Shown here in pieces: positions 35,757 through 47,651 of a stretch of DNA of 64,000 bases. Each line of letters starts with the position of its first letter. Within the stretch, counting starts at the first letter, position 1. The notes under the pieces are model-generated. The model had not been told where the DNA came from and ran no database searches. It saw only the letters and a program-made list of their open reading frames with translations. Where the stretch lies: contig JAPYXD010000701.1 in assembly GCA_030998225.1 (NCBI GenBank), positions 10,772,501-10,836,500 on the forward strand. Reading direction: 5' to 3'. Both the position numbers and the translations under genes were made by a program. This stretch comes from Diplolepis rosae. Lineage: Eukaryota > Arthropoda > Insecta > Hymenoptera > Diplolepididae.

Positions 35757-36540
35757 TTGTATTTTTAAAAAAAACTTTATGAAAAAATCAAAAATTCCAA
35801 TACTGGTTTCTGATAGTGCTCATAAATCTCTACTAATTATCCCGATAACATTTTTCGATTAAACTAAAATTAGGAAAGTTACAGTATGTTAAAACTTGAA
35901 AAACGTCAATAAATATAAATTCCATTTTTCAGTTAAATTATACGAAATACGAAAAAGAAGTTACGATACAAAATTGTTTACTACAGAAATATCGACAAGT
36001 TTGAATAGCAACATTTTTTCATAAGATGTATATTTTTCTTTTTTTATTTAAAAATATGATTAAAATAAAAAATTCCATTATTTAAACAAAAAATACGTGA
36101 GATACGAAAAAAACGTTGAGGTGGAAAATTATCTGCCTAAATGAGGTCTATAAATTCTCAATAGAACATTTTTTCAAAAGATGTATATTTTATGTTTTGG
36201 TTTTAAAAAAACACTATTGAAAATCAAAAACTCCAATTTTTCAAAATACGTAAGATACAAAATAAGCGTTAAAATAAAAAATCGTTTGCTTAAAAACAGT
36301 CTACGAATTCTTTTCCTTTTTACGATATTTGCAAGATACATTTTTTTTAATCATGTAAATTATTAGGAAGTTACAGAAATGATAGAGCCTTAAGGAAATT
36401 GAATTTCCTTTTTCATTTGAAATCAAAAAATTTAGTAACTTTGTGAAAATGTAATTCACATCTACAATATTATAAAATTGACTTGAGCTTCAGTATCAAA
36501 TTACAAGAAATAAATTTATATTTATGCGAAGAATATAAGA
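35757..36540 (+). repeat. Long dispersed repeat with ~155-bp internal units, copy 1
   Basis: The blocks TTTTTCGATTAAACTAAAAT, AAATACGAAAAAGAAGTTAC and ACATTTTTTCATAAGATGTA recur; the last starts at 36011 and again at 36166. The tail (GATAGAGCCTTAAGG, TTGAGCTTCAGTATCAAATT) is shared with 57660-57800. Inverted copy at 40405-41060. No coding frame is supported. Confidence 0.75.
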
Positions 36541-36609
36541 GATTTTGATAATTTATTATGTGACGGAATTGTAACAAAATTAAAAGGAACAGGTGAGGGA
36601 AAATCCTAG

Positions 36610-36881
36610 TCTCTAAATCTGAATCAGTCGAATTTTCACTGATTGAATCAGTAATTTGCCTTTTCACTGATTCATCAGTGAAAAAATATTTTTCACTGAC
36701 AAATCAGTTAATTTTCACTGCTTGAATCAGTGAATAAAGTATTTTTCACTGTTAAATCAGTTTATTTCCACTGAAGTAATAAGTGAAATTTGACTGATTT
36801 ACAGTAACCTCTTTTTAGCTATTTGAATCAGTCAAATTTCACTGATAATCAGTAGATTTTGACTGATTCAGATTTAGAGAG
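36610..36881. mobile_element. CTCTCT-family MITE, copy 5
   Basis: Full-length copy of 272 bp with well-conserved arms. It lies next to the repeat at 35757-36540. Confidence 0.88.
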
Positions 36882-37471
36882 ATACGTTAATTCTTCTATC
36901 AATTACATAATGAATTTCCTTTCGACTAAAAGCAAGTGCACAAGATAATTTATAAATTTGAATATGTGCCTGTTTGCATTTCAGCTATTCGTGTAAGAGT
37001 CTTGTGTTAGTTTCTAGGAGCTGTTGGAAGTGTGTTTTCAATTTCGGAACTTACAGTTTGGATTAAGTCTGATTTAAACCATTTATGAGTTTAAGGAATA
37101 TTTATAAACAGACAATCCTATTCTTTTCAAGGATTGAATTAAATAATATTTTTAATCTGACAAGATGAAGTAGTTTATAATATTTCCAATCCCAAATAAG
37201 GATATGTGCCAGGAAAAATTAAATATGAAGAGAAAATTAGCACAGATAACTGAAAATACTTCAATCAGCGCCATTAATAAATAGCGGTTTTAAAATAAAA
37301 TTAATGCAACTAGGTTAGGGCACTTGATAAAAAATTCATTACTTCGCTGAAAATATTATTACTCGAATCGATTGTAAAGGTCAACAATGCAATAATAGGT
37401 GAATAAGTGGGCTAATTAAAAATTTATAGGTATCAAACTAAATTCAATTAATTAAATTTGATTTTAGATCA

Positions 37472-37862
37472 ATTTAAGGCAGTTCATCCACTCTCTATAT
37501 CTAAATTAGTCAAATTTTCACTGATTGAATCAGTGATTTGCCTTTCACTGATTCATCAGTGGAAACAATGTTTTCACTGTTAAATCAGTTACTTTACACT
37601 GTTTAATCAGTGAAAAAAATATTTTCCACTGTTAATTTAGTTACTTTCCATTGAAGTATTCAGAGAAATTTTACTGATTCACAGTAACCTCTTTTTAGCT
37701 ATTTTAATCGGTGAAATTTCACTGATAATCAAGAGATTTTGATTGATTCAGATTTAGAGAACACGAAAATTAGAGCTTAGGAAAAAATATATAATTTTGC
37801 TTTCAAGAATAGCAATATTATTATTGAAGGGTTAATTCGAAAGAGAAAAGATATATTCAGTT
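37472..37862. mobile_element. TTAA-GGTAGTT family fragment split by another MITE
   Basis: A left terminus (TTAAGGCAGTTCATCCA, ending 37490) continues at 37761 with CACGAAAATTAGAGC and the arm sequence through AAGAATAGCAATATTATTATTG to about 37862. The gap is filled exactly by a CTCTCT-family element (37491-37760), so this older copy was interrupted by a younger insertion. The right arm is absent. Confidence 0.75.
37491..37760. mobile_element. CTCTCT-family MITE, copy 6, nested in a TTAA element
   Basis: It splits the GGTAGTT-family sequence between ATCCA and CACGAAAA. The pre-insertion sequence (ATCCACGAAAA in intact copies) implies a CA duplication, giving the family a probable 2-bp target site. 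Confidence 0.88.
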
Positions 37863-38092
37863 CATTTATTCGAATTCATTTTAATCTTAAATGGGATTTA
37901 TACCTGCATTCAAGGACAATTGACGTATATAAAAATGTACTGAGACCATATTTTTTTGAAATTAAAAAATAGATTTCTTTGAATTTGAAAATGTTTCACG
38001 ATTTTAAAAAGTTATCTTTTACGTGAACAAATTTTTTTCGTCGAATTGAAGAAAATTTCTTTGAATCAAGAGAACTTTCTTTATTTATATCC

Positions 38093-38405
38093 GTGGCACA
38101 AGTTTCGGATTGAAATTCAATCAGAGCTGTTTCAAACCGTTCCGAATCATTCAGAAAAACGTTTACAATCTCGTTTAATGTGAATGGATTGAAAATCAAT
38201 CCGACCCAATTGAACTTTCAATCCGATCATTCCTAACTCAGATTGATACTGATTAAAAACTTGGTTTGGATTCATTCGGATTAAATCAAATTTATTTAAA
38301 ACCGTTTTGCACCAATAAAGACTCAAAAAGTTGTTCGCATTATTTCGAAAACAGATTTCGGAATAGCTTGGATTCGAGTGGATTAAATTCCTCTCCGAAA
38401 TTTCT
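38093..38405. repeat. AATCCGAA/TTCGGATT-rich dispersed repeat, copy 1
   Basis: Dense motifs such as TCAATCCGATC, ATTCATTCGGATTAAATC and AAACCGTTTTGCACC occur on both strands. Related stretches are at 4216-4345, 50755-51120 and 54570-54745. Ends are not defined. Confidence 0.6.
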
Positions 38406-38600
38406 GTATATATACACCCTCACTCAGAATTGAAATTCGTTCGACAATGATTCAATTAAATCAAGCAAAACTGTATATCAATGCATTTAATCAATTAACT
38501 CAACAAAATTTTTGTTTCACCAATCAAACTTTTTTCCGAGAGTACACACTATTAACAATTTTATTAAATATAATAGACTTTAATATATAAGTGCTAAATT

Positions 38601-38912
38601 AAATTCAATAGGTTTGTATAAAAATTTTTCTAAATCATTTCAGTCGATTATGTCGATAATTAGAAGAGTGTATCATTCACCATGATAACCGAACTCTACC
38701 ATATCGACCCTATCAACCTGTGATTTATAATTAACGTCATTTAAGACCAGATGGAATTTTCAATATATATTTGAACAATTTTTTCTGTGAAAAAAGGAAA
38801 TTTTTACATTTCATACATTCGACCGGCAATCGAAAGGTCCTGGGCTCGATACCCAGCGGAGTAGAAGCGTTCCTTTTTTCACAGAAAAAATTGTTCAAAT
38901 TCAATAGGTTTG
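38601..38912. mobile_element. Rearranged SINE with 16-bp target duplication
   Basis: AAATTCAATAGGTTTG is repeated exactly at 38601-38616 and 38897-38912. Between them the body lies in minus orientation (38617-38790), while the tRNA-like part (anticodon arm, variable region and T arm, 38818-38863) is in plus orientation. The segment TTTTTTCACAGAAAAAATTG occurs inverted on both sides of the head. This looks like an insertion with an internal inversion, as twin priming produces for LINE-driven copies. Confidence 0.72.
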
Positions 38913-38934
38913 AATATTATGAAAAATGAATATA

Positions 38935-39026
38935 GATCCATATTAAATTTAAAGAATTTAAAATCTTTCTGTGGAAAAAAGACGCTTACGACTGCGCTGG
39001 GATTCGAGCCCAGGCCCTTCGAACTT
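38935..39026 (-). repeat. Partial tRNA-derived SINE, minus strand
   Basis: On the minus strand: CCTGGGCTCGAATCCCAGC (T arm with a good B box), GCAGTCGTAAGCGTC, TTTTTTCCACAGAAAGATTT. The 5' part is missing. It differs from 31077-31136 in the acceptor sequence but shares the tail, so two subfamilies are present within 50 bp. Confidence 0.68.
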
Positions 39027-39423
39027 CCCTAATTGAAAAACAATTCAAGTTGATAACTTTTCAATAAAAATATATTAAAATTAACAAACATTATTAAAAT
39101 ATACACACATGAGTATTAAAATTCAAATAAAAGTTTTTATTCCTTAAGATGCACGAACACCAGTCAAAAATATAATAGAATCAGTAAAAATGTTATTGAC
39201 TTATATTGTATTGAGGTAAAAGGCATTCTAATTAATTTCAATTTTTTTTATAACCCGGCGGCTCACAAGGATGTTTTAAAATTTAATCCTTGTCCGGCAT
39301 TGCGAACATCGATCCTTTTTAGCTTTACTACATAAGAAATGGATTATCCTCTGAATAATGTTTCGTTCCGTTGCAGTAAGCTGTGATACAATGGAAAACA
39401 TACGTGGAGGCTTTATTTGAGTA

Positions 39424-39450
39424 CATATATATATATATGTGTGTGTGTGG
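39424..39450. repeat. (AT)n(GT)n microsatellite
   Basis: A run of AT dinucleotides passes into GT dinucleotides. Confidence 0.9.
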
Positions 39451-39836
39451 ATGCTTAAACAGATCATGGCAAGGGCGAGCTCCACGTTCTGAAAGGACAG
39501 AAATAGGGTTCTAAAGGCTTGTTCTTTCGAGTAAGTGAGAGAAAATTACACCCTGGTTAGGTTATCCTGCATGTGGATTTAGTTTGAGGTTAGTTCAGTG
39601 TTAATTCGCAAGTGTGTTGATAGACTATTGAACTATGTATTAGAGCCGTGTATATACCACAAAAATATATCGCTGTTTGTACAAGATTTACTATTGGCTT
39701 GCTAAATTCAAAATTATTTATAAATGAACTTTCCACACACCATAATACAAGAAGATTTTTTACTTATGTTATTGAGAATATAAATTGTGCATAAATTCTG
39801 AATGAATGAATACAACTCAAAGAGACAGTGAACATA

Positions 39837-40112
39837 CTCTCTAAATCTGAATCAGTCAAATTTTCACAGATGGAACCAGTAATTTGCATTTTCACTGATT
39901 CATCAGTGAAAAAAATATTTTTCACTGTCAAATCAGATAATTTTAACTGATTGAATCAGTGGAAAAAATATTTTTCACTGTTAAATCAGTTGATTTTCAC
40001 TAAAGTAATCAGTGAAATTTGACTTATTTACAGTAACCTCTTTTTAGCTATTTAAAAATCAGTCAAATTTCACTGATAATCAGTAGATTTTGACTGATTC
40101 AGATTTAGAGAG
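39837..40112. mobile_element. CTCTCT-family MITE, copy 7
   Basis: Full-length copy (276 bp) with both termini. Confidence 0.88.
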
Positions 40113-40170
40113 TAATTTCTAAATTGAAACTCAATTATTTAAGGAGCGTAAAATAAAAATTTTTATAGTA

Positions 40171-40322
40171 CTCTCTAAGTTTGAATCAGTAAAATTCACT
40201 ACAAAATAGTGCATATTGATTGGCAGTTATACCATTACATATTTGAAGTGATATACTTATAACTGCTAATCAGTGTATATGCACTATTCTGCAGTGAATT
40301 TTACTAATTTAGAGTTAGAAAG
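40171..40322. mobile_element. Short relative of the CTCTCT family
   Basis: Its termini CTCTCTAAGTTTGAATCAGT and ACTAATTTAGAGTTAGAAAG resemble the family, but the centre (TGCATATTGATTGGCAGTTAT mirrored by ATAACTGCTAATCAGTG) is different. This is a second subfamily sharing termini, only 59 bp from copy 7. Confidence 0.75.
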
Positions 40323-40404
40323 TGCGAAGTATAAAATAAATTTCCTTCAAAGAATAAATATAAGTGCTTTTATTTATATCAGTTGGGGTTTTTCTTCGAA
40401 AAAA

Positions 40405-41060
40405 TTTATTATTAAAGAAAATATTTTATTTTGACACGAGACTTGCGTTTTGCGTTCGATTTTCTGTATACATTTCTGTAACTTTCTAATAATTTACATG
40501 ATTACAAAATTTATTTTCCTTCAAATATCTCTGGAAGGAAAAACAATCGTAGCGTTTAATTAAGTAAACGATTTTGCAATTCAACGCTTATTTTGTATCT
40601 TACATATTTTGGTTAAAAATGGAATTTTTGATTTCCAATATATAAAATCAAAACAGAAAATATACATTTTGTCGATAAATATCCTACTGAGAATTTGTAG
40701 ACCTCATTTAGGCAACTAATTTTTCATCTCAGCGTTTTTTTCGTATCTCCAATATTTTGTTTAAATAATGGAATTTTAAATTTTTTAATCGTATTTTTGG
40801 AAAATGAAACGAAAAAAATATACGTTTTATCAGAAACTGTGTCAGACAAGATTTGTAGACTTTATTGATAGAAACAATTTTGCATTCTTACTTTTTTTTT
40901 GTATTTCATACATTATGGTTAAAAAATTGAATTTTTGATTTTCAATACTTTAAATTAAAAAGAAAAATTAATAGTTTTCTAATTTTAGTTTAATCGAAAA
41001 ATATTATGAGGATGATTAGTAGATTAGCAGATTTTACTTTCATAAAAACCGTTTTTCTGA
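40405..41060 (-). repeat. Long dispersed repeat, copy 2
   Basis: In reverse orientation it carries the same blocks (CATGTAAATTATTAGAAAGTTACAG, ACATTTTTTCGA-like, TCATAATATTTTTCGATTAAAC). The 155-bp sub-units are again visible. Confidence 0.72.
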
Positions 41061-42300
41061 CTTAGGGGTTTCAAAACGTAAAGATTTTAATAAAAACTTC
41101 TCATTTATAGTGAGAATATAAAAATAGAATTTGCATTTTTTTTTGCTTGCGACTAATTAGTACTAAAACCCTGATTTTTAAGCTAGAAGAAAGTCAATTT
41201 TTTATAAAATCTGGCAATTTCAACCAGTGAAAAAATATCATTTGGACTTTGATCTCAAATAAACAGAAGAGAATTTTTTTTTCTCGAAATGATTTAAAAT
41301 CTCTTTTATCCTGGCCCCTAGTCAAAGTTGAATAATGACGCATGCACGATGAATCAGGTGCCATTTACCTTTAAATTCTATTTTCAGCAGACAGTCACGA
41401 GATTCAATATACACTGAAAAGATTTTTCGAAATTAAAAAATGCACTAATAATTGAATATTAATGAACTAATTGGACAGTAAAATTTTTCTTGAAAAATTG
41501 ACATGAGATTTAAAAATAGCATTTCTCGTATTAGTTACAATAAATTAGGTTTTATCCCGTTGCACTGGTTTATCTTCGCTCAACACTTGTAGCTGGTGAG
41601 ATTTGCAGAAGAAGATAGAAGAAAGAAAGAGAGGAGGAGAGAAGAGAGACCGTGAACTGAACGAACGCGAAAGCGCCACGAACGCCCGTAAACTTAAATT
41701 TACGAAGTGATATACACGCCAAACATCCGGCAGATATTTAAACTCCAGTGTTCCTAAACTTAACAACGACCACCGCTATTTCAAGATCTTTTGGTAAACT
41801 CCGTACCATCCATTAAATTTACTCAAACTTTCACAAAAATTTTTATGAATTTGCAGTAAAACGCCGAGAATGAGTTCGTTCTTTTGTAATCTGCATATGA
41901 AATCATCATCTCGAATACTCGAGATAGCATAACACTTAGTGAATTATTACCTCCAGTTCAAAATTTTATCTGTGCGATTTAAATATTACCGATAAATTCA
42001 TTTATTTCGACTTGCTGTTCAATGCAACCAATAATAAAGTCATAATCTCAATCTCAAATGGAGATAACAATTTTAGAAAAGAGAAATTGCACATAGTTTT
42101 TTCTATGGCAGAACATTAAACTTCTGTTACTAATGCAATAAACTTAATGAAAGTGTAAATTACATTTAAATAAGTTTATTTGAGAGTTTGCATAAAAACA
42201 TTTCTGAACTATAAAATGTAATGCCTGCAAAGTTTCTCTAATTTTCAGCTTTAACAATCGATGTTTTCCATAGTAACAAAGATTGCACAATATTCTTATG

Positions 42301-42572
42301 CTTTCTAAATCTGAATACGTCAAATTTTCTCTGATTGAATCATCGACTTGCCTTTTCACTGATTCATCAATGAAAAATTATTTTTCACTGTTAAATCAGT
42401 TAATTTTCACCGATGAATCAGTGAACATAATATTTTTCACTGTCAAATCAGTCGATTTTCACTGAAATAATCAGTGAAAATTGACTGATTTACAGTAATC
42501 TCTTTTTAGCTATTTGAATCAGTCAAATTTCACTGATAATCAGTAGATTTCGACTGATTTAAATTTAGAGAG
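42301..42572. mobile_element. CTCTCT-family MITE, copy 8
   Basis: Full-length copy of 272 bp with a one-base change in the left terminus (CTTTCTAAATCTG). It borders the minisatellite starting near 42600. Confidence 0.86.
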
Positions 42573-42599
42573 TGAAAACAAGTTGAAAATATATTATAG

Positions 42600-43960
42600 A
42601 CATTCTTAAATTTTCCAATAAATTACCATAATTTTAAGGGAAATTAAGGATATTATCTAATTATATACCCCCCACCCGTCTGCCCAACAATTAGAAAATT
42701 ACTACACAGAGAAAAATGGATGTTTCGAATTAACATCTAGATATTTAACTATGGGACAGCCATCTTATATGTTTAGTTGCAATATATAGATATTCAGGAG
42801 TAATATCTAAGATGTTAAAATATGATAGAATTAATATCTTGGATATTACAGTTGAACATCTAGATAATACAATTGAACATATAAGATGGCTGTCCCATAG
42901 TTGAACATCCATTTTTCTCCGTGTAGGCTTTTACAAACATTTAATGAAATCTTAGTAAAAATGTGGAATATTCTTCAACAATATGCAAGACATTTTTTTG
43001 CGAATTCACCCCAAAAATTTTTTGAAAGCTATTTTCTACAAACTTCCCTGAATTCTTAATAACATTTTTTAGACCTACTTTTAGAGTATTTTTTAAGGAA
43101 AATTAAAGGTATCATTTAATTTTCTAATACCTCCCACACAATTAGAAAATTACTAAACTTTTAGAAACATTTAATTTGGAATATTCTCTAACAACGTGAG
43201 AGGAAATTTTTTGTGAATTCACCCCAAAAATTTTCTAGAGGCTAATTTTGATAAACTTGCCTGAATGTTCTATAAAATTTTCTAAACCTACTTGTAGAGT
43301 ATTTTTTAAGGAAAATTAAAGGTATTATTTAATTTTCTAATACCCCCCCCCCCCATACAATTAGAAAATTAATAGACTTTTAGAAACATTTAATTTGGAA
43401 TATTGTTTAACAACTTGCAAGGAAATTTTTTGCGAATTCACCCCAAAAAAATTTTCTGGAGACTTATTTTGACAAACTATCCTGAATTCTCTATCCACAC
43501 CTACTTGTATAGTATTTTTTAATCAAAATGAAGAGTATTATCTCATTTTCTACCCCTCCCCCCACTCCCACCACAATTTGAAAATTACTATACTTTTAGA
43601 AAAATTTAAGAAAATCTTAGTGAAAATGCATTTTTCCAACAAAAATGTAGCATATTTTTTAAAAATTTGCAAGGAAACTTTTTGCAAATTCACCCTAAAC
43701 ATTTTCTGGAGGCTAATTTCGACAAACTTTCCTAAATTCTCTATAAAATGTTCTAAACCTACTTGTAGAGTATTTCTTATAAGAATTAGAATTTGCCCTA
43801 CGATTTTTCGAAGGAAGTTTCTTAAAATCTCCCAATTTCAGGACATATCCCCAGATTACCCAAAAAATTACTGCAAGTTTGAGGAAATTCAAAGGTATTA
43901 TATTGTTTTTGAGTTTCTTGATGAGATGTTGAAAATACGTTTGTAACATTGTTGAAAGTA
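42600..43960 (+). repeat. Minisatellite of ~215-250-bp units
   Basis: GAATTCACCCCAAAAATTTT recurs at 43002, 43215, 43434 and 43686 with shared blocks ACCTACTTGTAGAGTATTT, AAGGTATTATTTAATTTTCT, a C-rich patch and AATTAGAAAATTACTA. The units are diverged. One is split by the TA element at 42705-42923. Open frames at 43578-43949 are translations of the repeat. Confidence 0.87.
42705..42923. mobile_element. TA-flanked MITE in a minisatellite unit
   Basis: CACAGAGAAAAATGGATGTT is mirrored by AACATCCATTTTTCTCCGTG, with long internal complementarity (GGGACAGCCATCTTATATG). TA flanks it, and the interrupted satellite sequence (ATTACTA before, GGCTTTTA after) rejoins to match other units (ATTACTAAACTTTTAG). 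That confirms the insertion and the TA duplication. Confidence 0.88.
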
Positions 43961-44723
43961 AATGATTTTAATGAACAAATAAAAATAGAACTTTAATTAA
44001 TATTATTTATTACTTTCAGGGAATTTTCAATTAATGTGAAAAATATTTTGGTAAAGGGAGATATTAATACATAATATATGTTTAATTTATTATTGATATG
44101 GATCACCATGTATGGATAATTTAATTGGAAGGTTTTAATGTAATGTACGTACGACTTCGATTAAATTAAGTTGACAAAGTGCTCGACACGATTAGATTAA
44201 TATGCTCGATAAATTCGATAAAAACGAATTCGTTTCTGACTTCAAGCGAAATATACGGTTCTAATCCAATCGTGTGAAAACTCTATCATATATTCGGCTC
44301 TCGAGAAGAAAATATCAGTACATTAATGATACAATTTGGTAGTTGAGAAAAAAATCGTGCACAGACCATCGTTTATAAACTGCATTAAAAAGTATCAAAA
44401 TACTGCAAGAAAATTTACAAAAAGCTTTTTATAAGAATACAAAAAGAATTCAATGACATTTGAAAAAAGTCTTGCTTTCAGTTAAAATATTGAACCAATC
44501 ATCTGAAAGTTTTTATAGTTTTAAAGTAAACATATGTACGACTGAAATAAAGTCTATATTTCGACTTAAATTAAGTTTTTTATTCGTTTTTGGCTTAAAT
44601 TTAGTCACAAAAATGTATTCATTTTAATTTCAGCTAACAAATTTGTAATTGCCCGAGTCTATTTTAAAACTGAAAAGTAGTTAAATGTTAAATTAGGTTC
44701 TTTCTGGTCTGGCTGTAATTACA

Positions 44724-45184
44724 CACTAAAAACTTTTTCGGAAATTTTTCCGAAAATAATCGGACAGCTTAAAACACAAATGGGTCGTAAATTTTTTCAA
44801 AGATATAGTCGGAAATATTTCCGAGACAGAACTGGAAACAGTTCCTACTGTTTGGTTGGAGAAATATCTAGTTTATTAGGAAAAGTTGATATATTTCATA
44901 ATTTAAGTGGAAAAAGATCCAAAAAAAAGTGAACGAATTTCCGTTTTTGTGGAATAATTTCCGCTTTTCATGGGAAAAATTTCCTACAACTTAGGAGATT
45001 TGTGAAATGTTTTCACCTTTTTGATATATTTCCTAATAGTTCGGAAATAAGTCCGAAAATTCGGTCAATTTTCCTCGAATCTATGAAATATTTCCACTTT
45101 CTGTAGGAAAATCTATGCTTTCTAAGGATTTAGGAAAAATTTCCTAATACATAGTAGGAAAATTTACCGATATTTTTTACAGTG
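44724..45184. mobile_element. CACT-ended element rich in CGGAAATTT blocks
   Basis: CACTAAAAACTTTTTCGG and the complement of CCGATATTTTTTACAGTG form imperfect inverted termini. The inside is a series of GGAAATWTTTCC-like palindromes. A similar CGGAAAT-rich stretch without clear ends lies at about 53280-53750. Confidence 0.65.
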
Positions 45185-46904
45185 CAGTTGGATTTCAGCT
45201 CTAAAATCATTTTTTCGTATTATTGAATTTAAAGATTGAAAATATTTTTATTTTTACAAGAATTTCAGCTGAGAAATTTTCTTCATTTTTAAATTGTAGT
45301 ATTAATTGACACATTTATAATAAAACTCTTTATTATCACTTTACATATTCATTAACTTTTACGTGTATAACTGCCGTAATTTAATTTCTCGTGAAATTAA
45401 ATGCGGAGAGATTGGTCTACATTTTTCTATTTTAGCACATAATATTTCTTCAGTTTAACGAACGTTCGTTAATATATACATTAAGGTAGAATAATTTATA
45501 TCATTAGTCGGGTTTTGTATTTTAATAAAATATCCTGCTGCATAAAATAATTATTTAACTTTACTCGTGTAAGAATTAAGTTTTACTTGAAGGCAACCTC
45601 AATTTATAAAATTAAGAAAAAGATTTGAGTGAACAATTTTCACCCAGTTGACAAAAAGTCTTATATTAAATAAACATATCGACCTAGTTTCATTTTTCAT
45701 TAGACTAAAATTAAATAACCCAAAATCCTGCTTTTGCAACATTTGTTTTTAATTTTCGCATCGAATAATAAGTCGATTGAGATATATTAGTCACAAAATT
45801 TATATACGAGCATAAAATAATAGAGGGAAAAAATTGAACTCTCCAGACTGTAAATTAGCCTAAAATTCAGGCTTATTTTCAGCCTCAAGATTTGATTTTA
45901 GTTTTAGTCAAGACTTTACTTGATTTAATCCCTTTTATTGACTGGAAACTTTAACGAACTGAATTTAAGTCCCAGATAAAAGTAAGACTTTCAAATTTTG
46001 TAATCCTAATCTCACTATTGATGAGATCATGATGAAAAGATTTATTAATGGAAATCATTTAATATTTTTTCTTAAATAGAATGTCCATCATACTTAATTT
46101 TAGTCATAATTTATGTATACATTTTGCATATAATTTATTAGTGAATTATAATCCTGAGTAAATTATGACAGTGACTATGCAATTACGAGCTCGGAGTCTG
46201 CCCAAATATTTCTGAAGATATTCTCGTATTACATAATGCATTTTCCAAGATATTTACATCATTCTCATCCCCTTTCCCTTATGTAACGTTTTCTATGAGA
46301 AGGCTGCATACCAATTCTTAGTATATTAAATAATCAGCACTTTGCTGACAAAATTTCGAAGGATAATTCAACTGGTTTTGAATAAGTGCTTAGATATATA
46401 ATTTTATACCTGACGTAATACTAAATCTTAAGGCATTTAAAATGCATACACGGGGAAACCCAAGTTTACAATTTTTGCCAAACTACATTTCAATTTATGG
46501 AAAAACATGTCATATTGGGAATTTTTTGTAGCGAAATACTAAAATTTAGATTGCGAAAAATTTTCAGTTGGATAGGAATAATTACTATTGAACCTCGATT
46601 TTCTCTAGATTCTTAATATTTTTTAGAATTATAATTATAAAATAAAACATTTATTGCTATAAAAAGTACCTTTGTGTAACTCTACATACCAAACTCCAAA
46701 AAATTATGAACTATTTAATTGTAAATGATTGAAAAAAACGTATAAAAGAAAGAATCTTTCATATGACTCATAAATTCTATCCATTTAGTTTTTATTTATT
46801 AAATTTTAAAGTTTAGAAGATGGAAAAAGTTACTAATTTGAAAACATTAATTCTGTTATGAAAATCTTCCAATACAAGTTTTTGAATTCCTTCTAAAATT
46901 TGAA

Positions 46905-47304
46905 ATAAAAAATCACCTAAACATCCTTGTATAGTCCTTTCCAAATACTTTTCGGGACAAGTTCCGTAAAACCACTAAATTTTAAGGGATATTCCCGAAC
47001 ATACTTGTAAAGTATTTTTCAAAACAATCAGAATTTTCTACAAGATTTGTAGAAAAAAGTTTCCTAAGATTCCTAAATTTTCAAACAAATTATTGTTAGT
47101 TCAAGGAAAATGATAAGTATTATTTATTTTTCTAATCTCCCCATTAGTAAATTACTAAAATTTTTGAAATATTCTTTAGTAAAAATGAATTTTAAAACAA
47201 AACGCGAAATATTCTTGAACAATTTCCAAGGGAATTTTTTGTGAATTTACCCCAAAAATTATCTAGACACTAATTTCTACAAACTTTTCTCAATTCTCTA
47301 TAAA
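46905..47304 (+). repeat. Dispersed units of the 42.6-kb minisatellite
   Basis: The blocks ACTTGTAAAGTATTTTTCAA, AATTTACCCCAAAAATTATC and CTCAATTCTCTATAAA show one to two diverged units. The sequence continues at 47652-47810 once the hammerhead-4 insertion is removed. Confidence 0.72.
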
Positions 47305-47651
47305 TTATTACAAAACACGTTCCGATACATTTTTTTGTTTTATTGACCCACAGTAATAAATTTATGTCCTAACACATTTTTTGTACTTTTTTGTTGCTTT
47401 TATTAATGACAGTGTCGTGTTATTAGATCAGTTTCATCAATACTTCTGACCATTTAAGGCCCAAACCCTTCAGAACTGTTTTTTATTATTTTCATGGTAT
47501 TCTTGACATTTTAAACTTTAAAGAAATTTATGACACTGAAGAGGGCCAATATTTATGACCAAAACGTTTGCCCTTTCTAATCTTTATGTTTTCCACCAAC
47601 TAAAAAGTGGAAATAAACTGACCCTATGCCAATTTAATCATGATAAATTTT
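47305..47651 (+). mobile_element. 347-bp insertion carrying hammerhead 4
   Basis: CTATAAA occurs at 47298-47304 and 47652-47658. The outer sequences join to restore a minisatellite unit (TTCTCTATAAA...TTTTCTAAACTTACTTGTAGAG, as at 43730-43765). The insert has no coding frame and ends with the GACCCTATGCCAATT tract. It is probably a 5'-truncated or non-autonomous Penelope-like copy. No reverse transcriptase or GIY-YIG sequence is present. Confidence 0.65.
47532..47573 (+). ncRNA. Decayed hammerhead motif 4 (G12 lost)
   Basis: CTGAAGA (a valid core, as position 7 is free) is followed by GGGCC-loop-GACC and AAAAC-GTT. The position of the catalytic G12 reads A, and stem II and stem I each have mismatches, so it should be inactive. 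The downstream tract CTGACCCTATGCCAATTTA (47616-47634) is the same one found after the other three, which supports common descent. Confidence 0.5.

Noticed and set aside
43578..43949. 122-residue plus-strand frame
   Set aside because: It is a translation of the minisatellite, has no domain, and is disrupted in neighbouring units.
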